Part shown: piece by piece, positions 21,052-33,899 of the stretch
Layout of the letters: every line of letters starts with the position of its first letter
Position numbering within the stretch: position 1 is the stretch's first letter
NCBI GenBank assembly: GCA_024811115.1
Contig: JAKOGH010000239.1
Coordinates: 58,004 to 122,003, forward strand
DNA length: 64,000 bases
Reading direction: 5' to 3'
From: Terana coerulea
Taxonomy: Eukaryota > Basidiomycota > Agaricomycetes > Polyporales > Phanerochaetaceae
Program-made: the position numbers and the translations under genes
The notes under the pieces: generated by a model
What the model was told of the DNA's origin: nothing
The model's database searches: none
Seen by the model: the letters and a program-made list of their open reading frames with translations, nothing else

Positions 21052-24000
21052 TCAACCTAACTCAACCAACAGAGACCCTGCCCCAATCCCGAACTCGTCA
21101 CATAACGCCTTCATCTCTTGGCACACATCCTCCCAGGTGTCCAGCAACGGCAACCCTTTCTTGCGCGTCGGAGCAGGGAAGACGGGAAGCTTGTGCGGTA
21201 GGACGAACGCCTCATACTCGTCGCTATTCCGTAGCACTGGCATGCGAGGGAGACTCCAGAACCCGGCATATTCATCCTTGGGCGTATCGAGAGATTCAAG
21301 GGACGCAGAAGTAGTGTGCGCTTCACTGTAGGGACTGGGTGAGGCTGTCGGATCTTCCACGGATGATGGCTCGCTGTCAGCGGGAACGGGTGCGAAAGAC
21401 GGCATGATGAGGGATGCGTCCGCCTTGGTGGAGAAGGGTGCATGCGCGAAGTCGCCGAGGCTGGAGTCTGGGTTGCCTTGACGGTGTTCGGAAACCGGGC
21501 TTGGGGCTCTCAGTATAGAAGGCACTGACTCAGCGACGGGCTGAGAGATTTCTTCGGCAGTAACGAGCTCCTCGCAGGTAACTCCCTTCCGAGCCGGCAG
21601 CGCAGGCACAACCGAGACAGAAGTCGGATTTTCTTCGTGTGGAAGGCGTAGGTCAATGTCTGTCCTCTTATAAAGATCATCGTGGACCTCAACAGAGGCA
21701 TCGTGGATGCCGACAACGAGGCTGTCTGTGAGTGCATCGCAGTGAGGGCTAGGGATCGTCGACAGTAGCTGGACTGTATCCTGTTCGTCTCGATCTTCTT
21801 CATGAATAATATGTCCATCTAGAGGACTCGGGGCTTCCTGGTCATTTATAAACGTGGCCAAAGTGACGGGGTTTCCTTTGCCCTCCTCGTCGAAAGGAGA
21901 TTTGGGCTCCGGCTCATGAACGACCACACCTAGGGGAATGGTGTCCGCGACCGCGGGTGTCCTCGACGACCGTAGAAGTCTCTTCCGGGGCTGTAACCGT
22001 AGTGTCGAAGCTCGACGACGGGTCGTATACAATTGCTTCCGAAGGACTCGGCTCTACCTGAAACATCCACAAGGTCTCGTGAGCTCTAGGAAGCTACTGC
22101 CAACGACGCAACTAACCACGAATCCGATGTGCAGCAGAGAACACAGGGGAGAAGATGTACTCGGAGACATCATCTCGTTCATCCTGGCGTGACGGAATTG
22201 GTTAGCTGTAGCGCATGCCCGATATCTATTCTTGTAACAGGGCTCACAAAAAGTCAAATGCTACAGACGACGCCGATGCTCCAACCTCCAAGATCCTGTC
22301 GTTGTGCCGTCCCTGCGCAACATGAACCTCAGTGAGCTGTACTTTTGAATGAGTCTATTAGTGATCCCACTCACCCTGACAGCATCGCAGCCTAGGAAAT
22401 CAAGCACTTGGTCTTCTTCGTCCGATTCACTCGCCAAAATTTCCGACTCGCTCGCCATACTGCCCGACTCGCTCATCGCACTGGCCGACGCCGTCCGGGA
22501 CTGGACGTTGCAAACCGAGTCCGCCCTGTCGCGCCACCAACCAGGGCTGTCCTCATCATCATCCCTACCCTCCTCTCGTTCAGCGTCTTCGTCACCTGAT
22601 ACAGGCTCGTGTTCCACCATCCCAGGGCTCTCGCCCACATTCTGCGGAGGTAGAGCCGCGGTCAGCTCTCGCATGCCAGCGACGCGCGGGGTGTACACGC
22701 GCGGGGCGGACCGGGCACGGTACCAGGCTGCTGTATATGGGACGAGAGGAGGCTCGGCGGTGCTGAACTCGTTGGAAGAGGGTGCCTGGGCTGAAGGGAG
22801 TGAAGGCTGCGGCTGACGGCCGAAGGTGAAGGATGGAGGGTGGACGGGGATCGCGGTAGCGCTAGAGTACGTAGCGTGCTGCATGGGTAGTTGCTGCCAG
22901 GTGAGTTGATCAGCGGGGTGGGCTTGGGTGTGGGTGATACCCTGCGTTTGCGGACTAGATCTAGTGTTCTGCAGAGCACCTGTTACACATAATTCAGTCT
23001 AAATCGGGAGTACTGAAAGAAAAGAGAAACACTGACCCGCTCGGGATTGCCATGCCCTGCTGCGTTCTTCAAGAGCTAGCACCTCCTTTCCGCGCTCCTG
23101 TTCGCGCATGAGCTCCAAGAGCTTGTCCATCGTTGCCTGAATCGCGGCGGTGGACTGCACGGCCGGGGTCGAGGCTTCATCCTTGAGATACACATCGGCT
23201 TGCTCGGACGGTGAGCCCGCAGACATTGAAATGGACTGATTAAGCGAGAGAGCAGAGTCCGAGCCCCTCCTACTACAGACCGAACGAGATCGACTGGCGG
23301 ACAGCGTGTCGTCGAGGTCCTTCTCAGTTTCCAATGAATCTGAACGAAGCGAGCCAGACGTGGGGCGCCGCGCCAGGAGCGCCTTGTAGAGCCTCGCAGG
23401 AGTGGAGGAGCTCGACTCGGGCGTACTGGAGCGCGAGCGACGCGCCAGGAGTGCGGTGTTCAGCCTTTGAAGAGAGCCCGACGAGGATGCGTGCTGAATA
23501 GAGAGACTAGAGCTTGAAGACGCGTATTCGATGGAAGGGCTGGACACTTCATCCACCGTTGCTGAGTACTCGGCGTTACATTCGAAAGATGGAAGGTCAG
23601 CGAGCTTGCTGTGACCAATAGAGTTTTGCAACAGGTCTGAGGGCGGCGTCTTCTTAGGCTGCAGCGGTATCCTCGGCGTCGACGAGGCCTCGGGAGTGTC
23701 AAAGGATGTGCCGTACGGGGCGATATGGACACGAGCATGTCCTGCGCCCCCAGCGGGTCCAACTACATCAACTAGACAGTGAACGGGCAGGTCAGCGGAG
23801 TTCTCCAGATCGCTCAGTGGGGTCCTCAACAGCCCCGGCTGCTTTTCCGGGTTCCTCCAGACTGTGGCCAACTCTCCCGAGCGCACCTTGTCCGAGGAGG
23901 TCGTTTTAGGAGCAACCAGTTCGTACTGCGGAGAGTCCAAATCGCCGAGAAGCAACGCGTCGAGGTAGCGCGAGACGCGGTCAGGCGACAGCGGCGCCGG

Positions 24001-25305
24001 GCTGAATGGGGCCGCGACTGTGTTGGCTAACGCGCGATGTGGAGGTACGATCCTGTCTTTCGACACCGCGGGCTGCTGAGTGAGAGGTGGAGGGGCCAAA
24101 GCGGAGCGAGCTGGGATGTCGTTCTCCACAGCGGCGAAGGGGGCTTGTCGATGCATTGCATAAGCAGCGTCATTTCCAGACGCTTCTATGGCCGTCTTGG
24201 AGATTTGGGAAGCTGCAGAGATCCCAAGGCCATCGAAGGATCGGGAGGAAGGGAAGACGGGGATAGATTGCGAGCTGCGTAGAGCGCGCCGGCATTCGCT
24301 GCGAGGTGGAACTCGTCGTGGAACGGATGGCGCCGGTGACGACGATGCTATATCCGTGGAGGAAACGTGTCCGAAGGACAGCAACTGTGCATACAGGGCA
24401 GGCTCGGTGTATTGTTCCGTCGACAAATCGGGAGACGTGACCTGGGAAGGCAACGAACACTGTAAATCATCAAGGCTTGCAGCGGCACGCAACATATGTA
24501 CAGTCCCCGGGGACAAAACCTGCGGCGAGATGGCGGCTGCGGCAGTCGGCGACGGGTCTGCGAAGAATCTAGAGAGGTGTGTGGTCGAGATGGAGGGGGA
24601 TAGGCTCGATTGGAAACTTGTGGGGAGAAGTGCAAGGAAGAGACTGTGGACAAGGGGGAAATTGCGGGAGGGGGAGGGGAGGTTGCCAGCAGAAAAAGGC
24701 AAATGTGCTGTCTGAGATGTAGGTGGTATAGCGCGTCCAGGGGCGTCGGACACCTTCCGCGAGGCTTGGTCAGCAGAAACGGGAGACGGTGCGAAGTTGA
24801 AGGAAGAGGTCGGTGTATGCGCGTCCTTCGGTGTACTACCCGCCTGAGATAGCACGGAGCTAATAGATGTCAACTCTGTTGCGCTCCGCGATCCCATGCT
24901 GGAGGATGGACGCGTCATACCGAGGTGGGCTAAGATAGGTTGGGAGTTGACTTGGGGTGGTCTCGTCTTCTCAATGCAGGCCCTATCGCTGGCAGCTCTC
25001 CCAGATCCTTCGTCCTTGCAAACCTCTGCTGCCTTCTCCTGTGCTTCGTGTAGCGTATGCAAGTAAATTGTTTGACCTCCCTGTGCGAACGTCGGGCCGT
25101 GAATGAGGCCTTCATTACTTTCTACGGAATCCGAGTGAGAGAAGGTCGGCGAGTCAAGGCTGCCTGCTGAGATTGCAGGGGAAAGGAGGTCGGGCGAGCT
25201 TATGAGGCGGTCGCAGACGGAGAAAAGCCCGCCGAACCGCGACAGACGTCGTTCAATGATGGTGTCGCTGGTGGGGTCGCCGTAGTAATAGACAAAGTCT
25301 GACAT
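21052..25305 (-). CDS. Large serine/proline-rich protein of unknown function
   Basis: I do not recognise this protein. Seen: ATG at 25305 (MSDFVYYYGDPTSDTIIERR), then an uninterrupted exon of about 756 codons to 23037, very rich in Ser, Pro, Ala and Asp, with RRSRSSTPES-like phosphorylation-prone stretches. Near its end is a short helical, charged segment (ATMDKLLELMREQERGKEVL). A GT-AG intron (23036-22980, 57 nt) leads to GALQNTRSSPQTQG and a second low-complexity exon with an acidic block (HEPVSGDEDAEREEGRDDDE) and Ser/Glu repeats (ASESEILASESDEED) to 22375. The last exons reach the stop at 21052 with a more ordered C-terminus, DEYAGFWSLPRMPVLRN and LPLLDTWEDVCQEMKALCDE. The exon near 21,950-22,060 (PSEAIVYDPSSSFDTTVTAP...) needs a one-base shift near 21,955 to join the rest. 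Probably a disordered regulatory or scaffold protein. Confidence 0.65.
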
Positions 25306-27276
25306 GGCCGTACAGTCGCTCTAGGGGATGTATGATGTGAGAGACTACACTGTTTCGCGCAAAATGCAGTGGTACAAACAACGGGGGAGGACGGGGTTCG
25401 CGGGATGGAGGTGGTTGAGGTCTAGGAGAACTAGCGGGTGCAGGCCCGCACCGTCAACGTAAATGTCGAACTTCAAACGGCAGTGGTTGCATGATGTCTT
25501 CGAGTGCCAAATACTTGTGTGACAATGTGTCCAGCGAAAATGCCGAATGTCTGCACTTCACCGGCGTGACGGTGGTTCTGAAGCAGCAATGGGTCTGGAG
25601 CCTTCCACATCGGGGTGCGCACGGCCGCATTCGACTGCGTGACGAGCGAGAAAGGCCGACGTGCAAGATCGCGCTGCATTTCTGCCCCGTTGAGTATGCC
25701 TGACAATCTGCATCGCATATATATGAAAGTACTCACCCACTAACGAGACTCGGCTCATTTCGTCGGAACCGTCCATTTGTCGGCGAGTTCAGCGCAACTG
25801 AAGCGGGGAGATATTTCGTAAAGACTGTATCACAGCTTTAAATGTCGAAGCCACAAGCGGCGAGGTTCGAAATCGTACGCATGCGAGAGACAGAGCGATA
25901 GCAGTTTCGAAACGGGGGGCGCGACGGGACGAATTCGGACAAAACCACAACGCGCGAAGCGCGAACGTGACATGGCTTTGCACAGTCACCTCTGTCACCG
26001 GCGCTCCGAGCAGAAGGTGACAAGTCCCGTGATTGATTTGCGCAACGAGCACGCCATCGACCATGTCGATGGCGAGGACTTAGGACGCGTTCGCGCTTTG
26101 CTTCTCTTGCGTCTGTACCACCACTACCACCTCTGCAGCGTCGCTGGCCGTGTACACTCCCATACCCTTCGCTATCGCCTACTGTGGACACAGAAATTGC
26201 GCCGATGGCGCTCTCCGTCAAGTTTCGTGCCCAACGACGTCGGCGATTGCAACCGTGACTTAGGAGTACATCGAGAGGAGAGGAGTGAAGAATTGAGAGG
26301 GTTGAGCTTCACGAAGTGAGTACATCAGTCTTCACTGCCGTTCACTGCTGTTCGCAGGAGGAACCTGAGAGGGGGGAGGGAAGGGGCTAAGGTGCAGTAC
26401 CAGCTGCCTGCCTCCTCTTGCAGACCCCCAACGCTTGGAGGTCACGGCTCCTCAATTTTACGCCGAAGGGGTGTCATCCGTGCCTCGGCTCTTGAAGGCT
26501 GCGTGGTCATCTATGACTCGAAGTGACGCCCGCAAGTGACCGTATCAGCATCCGACAGGACTCCCTGATTCGCCTACGCCATCGCTATCGCCTGCCTATC
26601 TCCTCGCTAACCTCGCGCTTGGACGGCCACGTCAACGGTGTCCTCAGAGCTTGGACTGCCGTACTCGATTCTATGAGCTGGACTACATGCGCGATAGGCT
26701 TACGGCGACTTGATCCAATCTATTTGGGCGGAGGAACTGGGCACTGCAAGCGTAGCGGACCTACGGATTTCCCACCACCTCGCATGCATGATGAACCAGC
26801 GTTGTCGGGTTTGTTTCCTTAGCTTGATTCCCCTCAATCATTTGCATATTCCTACGTCCTTATTGGCGGGCCTATTCGGAATATCGCTCGCTCCGGCAAC
26901 AACTTCGCGCCCAGTCCTGGACTCGTAACATCGACGCTCCAAGACATTCTCAGGATGGTTGTTCGTTGCCCCTTTCAATGGTCCAAGAACATCGTTACGG
27001 CGCTGCAATCTCCTTCCCAGCCTTGCAATTTACACGCGGAGGTACTCGCGATGTCCAAGTGCCAAACTGACCTAGTCGGATTGGCCCTTGTCGCGGTTCG
27101 GCGTGGTGATCGGCGAGGTCCGATGTAGCGGTAGCGACAATCGAAGGCCCGGTGCATGTCTCGTGGTGCGATCCTCTTTACGTTCCTGACCACTCAAACG
27201 TTACCTTTTACCCATTCCATTCGTTTCACCTTGTCCACTTATCCGAATCAACATGTAAATATCAGGTCTCTCGCGC
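25306..27276. other. Long divergent intergenic region, no confident gene
   Basis: About 2 kb between two divergent genes. Both strands have open frames (for example 25,972-26,319 plus and 25,838-26,221 minus) but none shows conserved motifs, and frames on opposite strands look equally plausible. One small spliced candidate is listed separately. Most of this is probably promoter sequence. Confidence 0.4.
25473..25776 (-). CDS. Possible small spliced gene, unrecognised
   Basis: Minus-strand ATG at 25776 (MDGSDEMSRVSLVG), a clean GTGAGT donor and TTGTCAG acceptor (intron about 25,699-25,737), then GILNGAEMQRDLARRPFSLV and on to a stop at 25473, in all about 88 residues. The splice signals favour the minus strand. 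No family was recognised and the product may not exist. Confidence 0.3.
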
Positions 27277-27287
27277 AATATAAAAAC
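27277..27287 (+). promoter_or_regulatory. TATA box of the EgtB-like gene
   Basis: The stretch caatataaaaa lies about 115 bases before the start codon at 27399 and is followed by a CT-rich leader. No other TATA-like run occurs nearby. Confidence 0.55.
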
Positions 27288-27398
27288 CCCGCTTTTGCAC
27301 GCCTTTCGACACGGAGCGACTTGCTTTTTGCTTTTCCCTCCACTCTCAAACACTTGAACACACTCCCCTGAACACGCCTTGAACTGACTCTAGTCGCT

Positions 27399-29567
27399 AT
27401 GTCTGCCTTCGTATCGTCACCGAGCCTCTCCGACCGTTCCCTTCCCGCTTCAACCTCTCGCTCGCCCTCGCCTGCTTCCTCACCTTCAACGGCACCATCC
27501 ACGCCGATGCACGCGCCGCCGGCACACTTCATTGTTACGCATTCGGCATCTACCGCCTTCTTCCAATCCCTTCCCCTTCTGCCCGGGAGCTCAGATCGTG
27601 CTCTGCACTTCACCGGTGAAGGCGACGCGCAAGCTGTACAGGACCTCCTCGCCCGTGCGGCTGAGGTTCTGGAAGACCACGAGCTGTGCACAAAGGGAAG
27701 ATGGGAAGATATCGAGGCGATAGACGGTGGCGAAGAGATTACCTACCTCCGCACGAACACGGACGCGGTCAAGATTGCATGTGATGTTGATGCTGTCAAC
27801 TTGGCCGCTCTTAAAGTCCAGTCTGCCCAGGTATGTTATTCAATCAGTATATCGGAGTTGTCTGTGCTAACACATAAACTGAACAGCTCAACGAAGCCGA
27901 GGCTCTCAACTTGTACACCATTGCATCGCTCCGCTCCGTCGTCGCGTTTGCCTCCGGCCGCATGACATTACACGTTCTCGAGCGCCCCTCCTTCACCTTC
28001 CCCTTACTCTCCTGCGCCTCCGACCCTTTCTCAAACTCATACACCTTACCTACGCAGTCTGAGTTCAATATGCTCTGGCGCGCTTGGGATCTTGTCACGC
28101 TGGGAATGATCCCTTCCGCGATGCTGCACCAGAAGCCGATCGACCTCCGCCACAAGCCGCTGTTCTACATCGGGCACCTACCCACGTTCAACGCGCTCCT
28201 GCTCACGAAGCTCCTCCACCGCTCGATGGTCGAGCCGCGCAGCTACGCGACCATCTTCGAGCGCGGAATTGACCCGCATGTGGACGACCCCGACCACTGC
28301 CACAATCACTCCGAGGTCCCTGAGTGCGACGAGGATTGGCCCGTGCTGGGCGAGGTGTTGGGCTTCCGGGATCGTGTGCGTGATCTGGTAACGTGCACAC
28401 TACGGGAAATCGAAGACGGGAGCCGGCCGTTGACGAGGAGGCTGGTGCGGACCCTCGTTATGATGCACGAGCATGAGGGGTTTCACATCGAGGTAAGCGT
28501 TCTGCCACTTACCAGTTGCCAACGAACGACTAACAAGTACTCAGACACTCCTCTACATGCTCATCCAACGCGCGGGTACCGGCACGCTTCCGCCACCAGG
28601 CTTCTCCATCCCACCTTGGTCGCACCTCTCCGCGCAATGGAGCGCCATCCCTGCGCCGTCCACTGCCTCCGTCACGCTCGGACCATGCGTGCTGACCATG
28701 GGCCACGACGACGTCGAGTCGCATGACCTCCTGTCTGAGAACGAGACCATCGTTGACGGCCACGTCTTCGGCTGGGACAACGAGAGCCCGCGCCGCACAG
28801 TTGAGGTGGGCAAGTTCCGCGTCGAGTGGCGGCCCATCACGAACGGCGAGTTCCTTGCGTTTTGGCGTGCCGAAGCCGGGAAGATCGCTATGCCTGCGAG
28901 CTGGGTGGATGACGCGGGGGAGATCAAGGTACGCTTTCCACCCAATTCCTCCCGCTCATTCTTACAAATATCATGTTGTAGGTTCGCACACTGTACGGCC
29001 CTGTTGCTATGCAGCACGCGCAAGCTTGGCCGTGTCTCACGGCGTACGACGACTTGCTCGCGTACGCGCGCTCGAAGGGTGGGCGCATCCCGACTGAGGC
29101 CGAGCTCCGCCTCTTCTTGGACACCTACAACGTGGGCCACGCCGAGGGCGCAAACACTGGGTTCAGAAATTGGCATCCCGTCACGTACGTGGCTGCTCGT
29201 TCATGTTGTTTAACGTAGGGTGCTGACGACGAATGCGCAGTGCAACAGCTGGCCTAGCCGAGAACGGCGGACGTGGCTCAAATGGCGGAATCTGGGAGTG
29301 GTCTAGCACGGCCTTTGGTACGCATGCTACTTTTGAAGGAACGACCATCTTCCCTGGGTATTCCTCCGACTTCTTTGATGGCAAGCATCAGGTTGTGGTG
29401 CGACTTTATCTTTGCTTCTGTTTAAAGATGTGCTGACGCACTTGCCGCAGCTGGGTGCATCCTACGCAACTATCCCGCGCCTTGCACAACGAAGAACTGT
29501 TCGCAATTTCTATCAACATAACTATCCGTATCCGTGGGTTGGTGCAAGGGTTGTTTACGATGACTAA
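27399..29567 (+). CDS. EgtB-like DinB plus formylglycine-generating-enzyme-type protein
   Basis: Exons 27399-27830, 27887-28492, 28545-28928, 28982-29184, 29241-29397 and 29451-29567 join in perfect frame to 632 residues. The N-terminus is Ser/Pro-rich. From about residue 145 there is a DinB-type helical bundle with LWRAWDLVTLGMIPS, PLFYIGHLPTF (His 241) and HEHEGFHIE (His 340, His 344), which fit the three iron ligands of the EgtB/Egt1 sulfoxide synthases. The C-terminal half is an FGE-sulfatase fold: RTVEVGKFRVEWRPITNGEF, GRIPTEAELRLF, NGGIWEWSSTAFG and FDGKHQVVLGASYATIPRL. Known: fungal Egt1 makes ergothioneine with an N-terminal histidine methyltransferase fused to this EgtB part. Here no methyltransferase motif is visible in the first 144 residues, so it is either a stand-alone EgtB-like enzyme or acts on another thiol substrate. 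The gene appears intact and sits directly against the AT-rich block. Confidence 0.88.
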
Positions 29568-30817
29568 TAGGTGATTTTATTTATTACTTGGGCCTTAGCA
29601 AACATTGCTGGCCTTCAGTGCTTCACTTATACTTGTATTCTTATCTTGTGCAACAAATAGATTACACATGTGTTCAAACTCACCTTTGGCTGACCTTGCC
29701 TTGAGTAGTTCAAGGAGTGCCCTATATTGAACCTGAGGCCCTGAGTAATAAAACAGTAATAGTTCAAGGGTAGCAACTGTTGCCATATTACTTTTAACCA
29801 GTGTTAGCTGGAATAATTATCATAATAAGAGGAACTTTTGCTTTGTTATAAGAGGTAGCCTAGGCAAGAGGACTGTAAAAAGAAATGCTACCTAATGGTC
29901 CTTCTTTAAATGAAGTGCTGGATGACCCCTCTGCCCTCTCTCTGATCTTAAAAGGAAATTTATGTGATTATTACCCCCTTCGGAGTGTTAAATACATTGT
30001 TGTCTGTCTAACCTCGTTTTTGCTGCTTTTTCCACTTAGTAACTTAGTAGCCTGCACTTTGCTTACAGTCTGAGCCACAAAACCTGGATTAAATAAGCTA
30101 TTGCTTGCATATGGCAGGTACAATTTCTGAAGGATCTGCTATAAGATAAATATGATGTATTATTTGTATAAAAATTAGTGCTTGAATACAAATTCAAATC
30201 CTGCCTTGAAACAAGTAATTAACACCATAAATAACATTGAAAACCTGCCTTAATCACATCAACCTGCCTCCACACCCACCTCAATTAGCACTTACCCAAT
30301 TTAGCAAAACACAAAAGTTCTCTTTGGGACTTCTGGCATATGGTAAGCACTTGATATATAATAGATAAATATACCTGAGTGAAGTTTGGAGTGCAGGGCT
30401 ATATTTGTTCAAACTCCCAAAGATGGTATTGTCCTCTATGCCGGGTTCAAGCACTTACAATTTGAAAAAGTTCAACATAGTAGTAATTAAGCTCTATAGC
30501 TTTATTTGGCAGCTATTACAATTTTTGAGTTTACAAAAAACATTTTATATGGTTAGAACATTAGAGCAGCTTTTGACTTCAGTATGATTTAATGCTTAGA
30601 GCGCAAGAAATTTGAAAACCCCTAAACATATTTGCATATGTTTCTGAGTTTAAAACACATTATAAAAATATATTTAGCATCTGTGATGATATCCTGCATA
30701 TAATACCAGTTTATTCTGAGAATAAGCACACTAACTGAGGCTAGAGGCTATATAAAAGGCTACAGATATTCATAAAGGCAAGCATCATACTTTAACACAT
30801 GTTAGAATATTTCCATG

Positions 30818-31445
30818 ATTGTTTGAGATTTTATCTGTATTTTGATACTGTACTCTGCTACTGCTATCTATGATCTAGGGTGGATCGTGGATCAAAAAAA
30901 TCAAATAAACTTGAAGAATTTTGAATATATTCATAGAGATGCATATATATGTATAAGAAGCATATCTGTATGCTCTGTGAATGCTAATCTGCTATTGTGA
31001 TGATAAGAAGCTCTTAACTCCTGTTTCTCTACACAATATAAGCCTCATAGCTCAAGCTGTGAAGGTTCCAAGATTATGAATATAACATTTCCTTACACAT
31101 CCTTGAATATTTCCATGATTCATAGTATTTTGCTTGTATTTTGGTGCTACACTTTGTTTTTATTGGCCAGGGTAAATTACAGATTGAAAATGCGAGATAA
31201 ATCTCGAGAATTATGAAAATATTTGCAGGGACACATATGACTGTAAGAAACATGTCTGTATGCTTTTTGGATGTTATTCTGCAGTTTAGATAGGAATAAG
31301 CACTTGAACCATGTTCAAAAATGGCAATTATATTCCACCATGCTCAAAATATGCCTTTACATATGCATGAAATTTTTTGGATTTATGTATTTTATCCAGC
31401 TTATGGTGCACTGCTTTTTACTTGCCACCTAGAGGTACATCCAAG
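30818..31445. repeat. Diverged tandem repeat, three units
   Basis: Three related stretches start near 30,818, 31,110 and 31,360, each beginning tccatgatt-like, followed by a ttttgtattttggtactg-like run, then a glycine-codon-like ggtggatc/gggtaaatt motif. Spacing is about 250-290 bases. A reversed relative of part of the unit lies near 48,180-48,260. Units are strongly diverged, so limits are approximate. Confidence 0.45.
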
Positions 31446-31564
31446 TATATCACATATAATCCATCCCCTAGCGCTTATGCTATAGCTGGGAACTTTTGAC
31501 TTTTGCTATCAGATGGACTTTCTAATTTAGACACCTTCCAAATGAAGTACCTTTCATTACTGAA

Positions 31565-32108
31565 CCTTTGAGACTATCACAAAACTACAATACTCACCTG
31601 CTGGGATGACTTGAAAGAAGTGGGAAAGCAGAGGGACTTGAGTAGAGCTAGTAGAGCAGATATGAATTAACAATGTTGTTGAGTCTGGGGGTTTAGCCCA
31701 CAGACCAGCCTCCTTATATACATGTGTAAAGGGACCCTAGACACAATTTAAGACCTCCAATACCATATATTGACTGATACAGTCAGGTAACGTCTGACTA
31801 AGGCTCCAGAGCATACCACTGCTCTAACTCCTTTATCAGATCTGACCTAGCTATTATGCTAACATCAACACTATCTAGATGTCCTAATTGAGCTACTGCA
31901 CTACCAGTCCATGATGTCACACTGATATCATACTGAGGTCATAGTCCAGAACAGTTCCGTGATAAGGCATATCCCTGATGTCCATGCAACAAGCACATGG
32001 CAAACTGATCTAGCATCTTGTAACACTATGTGACGACTTGGTGACATATCCTATGATTTGATATTACACTCTAAGCGCCGTGGACTAGCCGTGAAGGGAA
32101 ATTTGTAA
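31565..32108. repeat. LTR-like repeat, copy A
   Basis: About 540 bases matching 49,062-49,607 in the same orientation: shared landmarks are actcacctgctg, gtttagcccacagaccagcc, gtctgactaaggctccagag and tgtaacactatgtgac. On the minus strand the edge reads like TGTCAC... in copy B and TATTAC... here, so it is probably a solo LTR of a second retrotransposon family. No coding sequence inside. Confidence 0.6.
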
Positions 32109-33899
32109 TAAAGACTGGTGTTCAATGTACATTTAGCACATTGTTGATATGTTCTGCCTTGGTTATAACTACAATGCATCTTCCTCCTTACCTATTACAT
32201 TCTACCATGACTGCTTTGTGTACTACACAAATCTATTACCTACTATTTTGCTGAATTCTTCCCAAAGACAGGAAATCAAACTGCAGCTGTGTAAAAAGAG
32301 CAAAATATTGTTCATATATAGATTGCTTGCATAAATTATAACACCATGCATTATGGAGAAGGCAAATTTAGCCCATTTCTTTACTAAATAGTCAATATGA
32401 TATCTTTATATATAGAATATATTTCTTCTGTTCCTTACTTATACCTCGTAAACTATTATAGATACAATTATAAACTCAGAACTTAGCCTCATGCCTTGGT
32501 CTCTAGCAATATCCTGAGTAAATTCTATGTCTTAGAGTCAGCAGTTAGCTAGCTGCCAGAATATACATGTTGATGTATAGCTCTTGTTAATTTTATTTAT
32601 GGTTTTATCCTATATACAATACTAGTACACTATATATATGCACTGAGGACTTATTGTTTTTAGCCCACTCTACTTGTTTTCATTTGCTCTATATAGCCCT
32701 TGGCATAAGTATTGCTACTGCCGTATGGCTACATGTATCTTTTCAAATCAAGACCTAATTTAGTGGCAAAAAGTAGCTAATTATGGCTAGGGTCTCTTTA
32801 GCAACACTTAGAAATATGCTTATATTATTTACATTACTATCAACCTATGTTAGCTAGTCAAAATTGGAAGCTCATTATTTAAAATAGTAAGCAAACTTGC
32901 TAAAGCTGCAGCACTTAGAATTAGCTAGCCAATTTGAGTTTTAAAATAGGCGCCCAAGTTAAACCCTAAACAAGTCACATGCTCTGCAAGCCATATCTTA
33001 TAATGGGCATCTTGCAACTCTTTCTCTTACCACTACCATTTCTGACATAAACTCAAATGTTATGAATATCAACAAAGTATAACTTTCTACACTCATTACG
33101 TGCCAGGCCTTGCTACCAAGTGCCTGTGTAGATTAAGGTAGAGTGTTTAAAAGGATCTAGACAGACCATTTTGATTAGTAGCATACAAGGACCATGCCTC
33201 TATTTTTATAGGTAATCAGTGTTCAGACTTTACGTACCTACCATATACTATAAGGATCTGTATCAATTGAGTAGTAAATATGCATGATTAGTGGCATAGC
33301 TTTATTTAGACAGACTTTAGTGCAAGTGGCGCAGACAGAGATAGATAGGTGGATGATAGTTAATGCATTTAGATATAGAAGGAAGTATACAATGCCCAAA
33401 TAGGCAGGCCAATATTATTCAGAATCTAATTACATTAATTGGTCCCCAACCCTCCTTGCCGCGAACTGTATCTTGCTGCCATCCTCTTATATTCTGTGCT
33501 CTAGCATCCTGTGCATAATATATAGAAGTCAGTTCTCAGCATTCCCAAGCTATAATAAGCTGGGCTGGACAGTAGAACATACCACAAGTGCCGCAGCACA
33601 CCAGCTTTTCAACTTCTCCAGATGACCCCAGATCCACTGTCTTGCTTGCTGAAATGTGTGCCTTTATGTAGTTTCAACAGGAGCAAATACAGCAGCATCT
33701 GCATATAGCTCCTCCAACCTATTTAGAGTATATTCAGTATTAGCAATTCAATGCAGAGGCAGTACAGTACCATACTCAGCACATATCTCAACCATATATA
33801 TTCACAACACCTCTGCATGTCACCTCCGAGTCGCTCCCTCTACCCGCCAATTTACAAAACATGGTTCTAGGCAAGCACAGCCACACAGCTTGTGCATCT

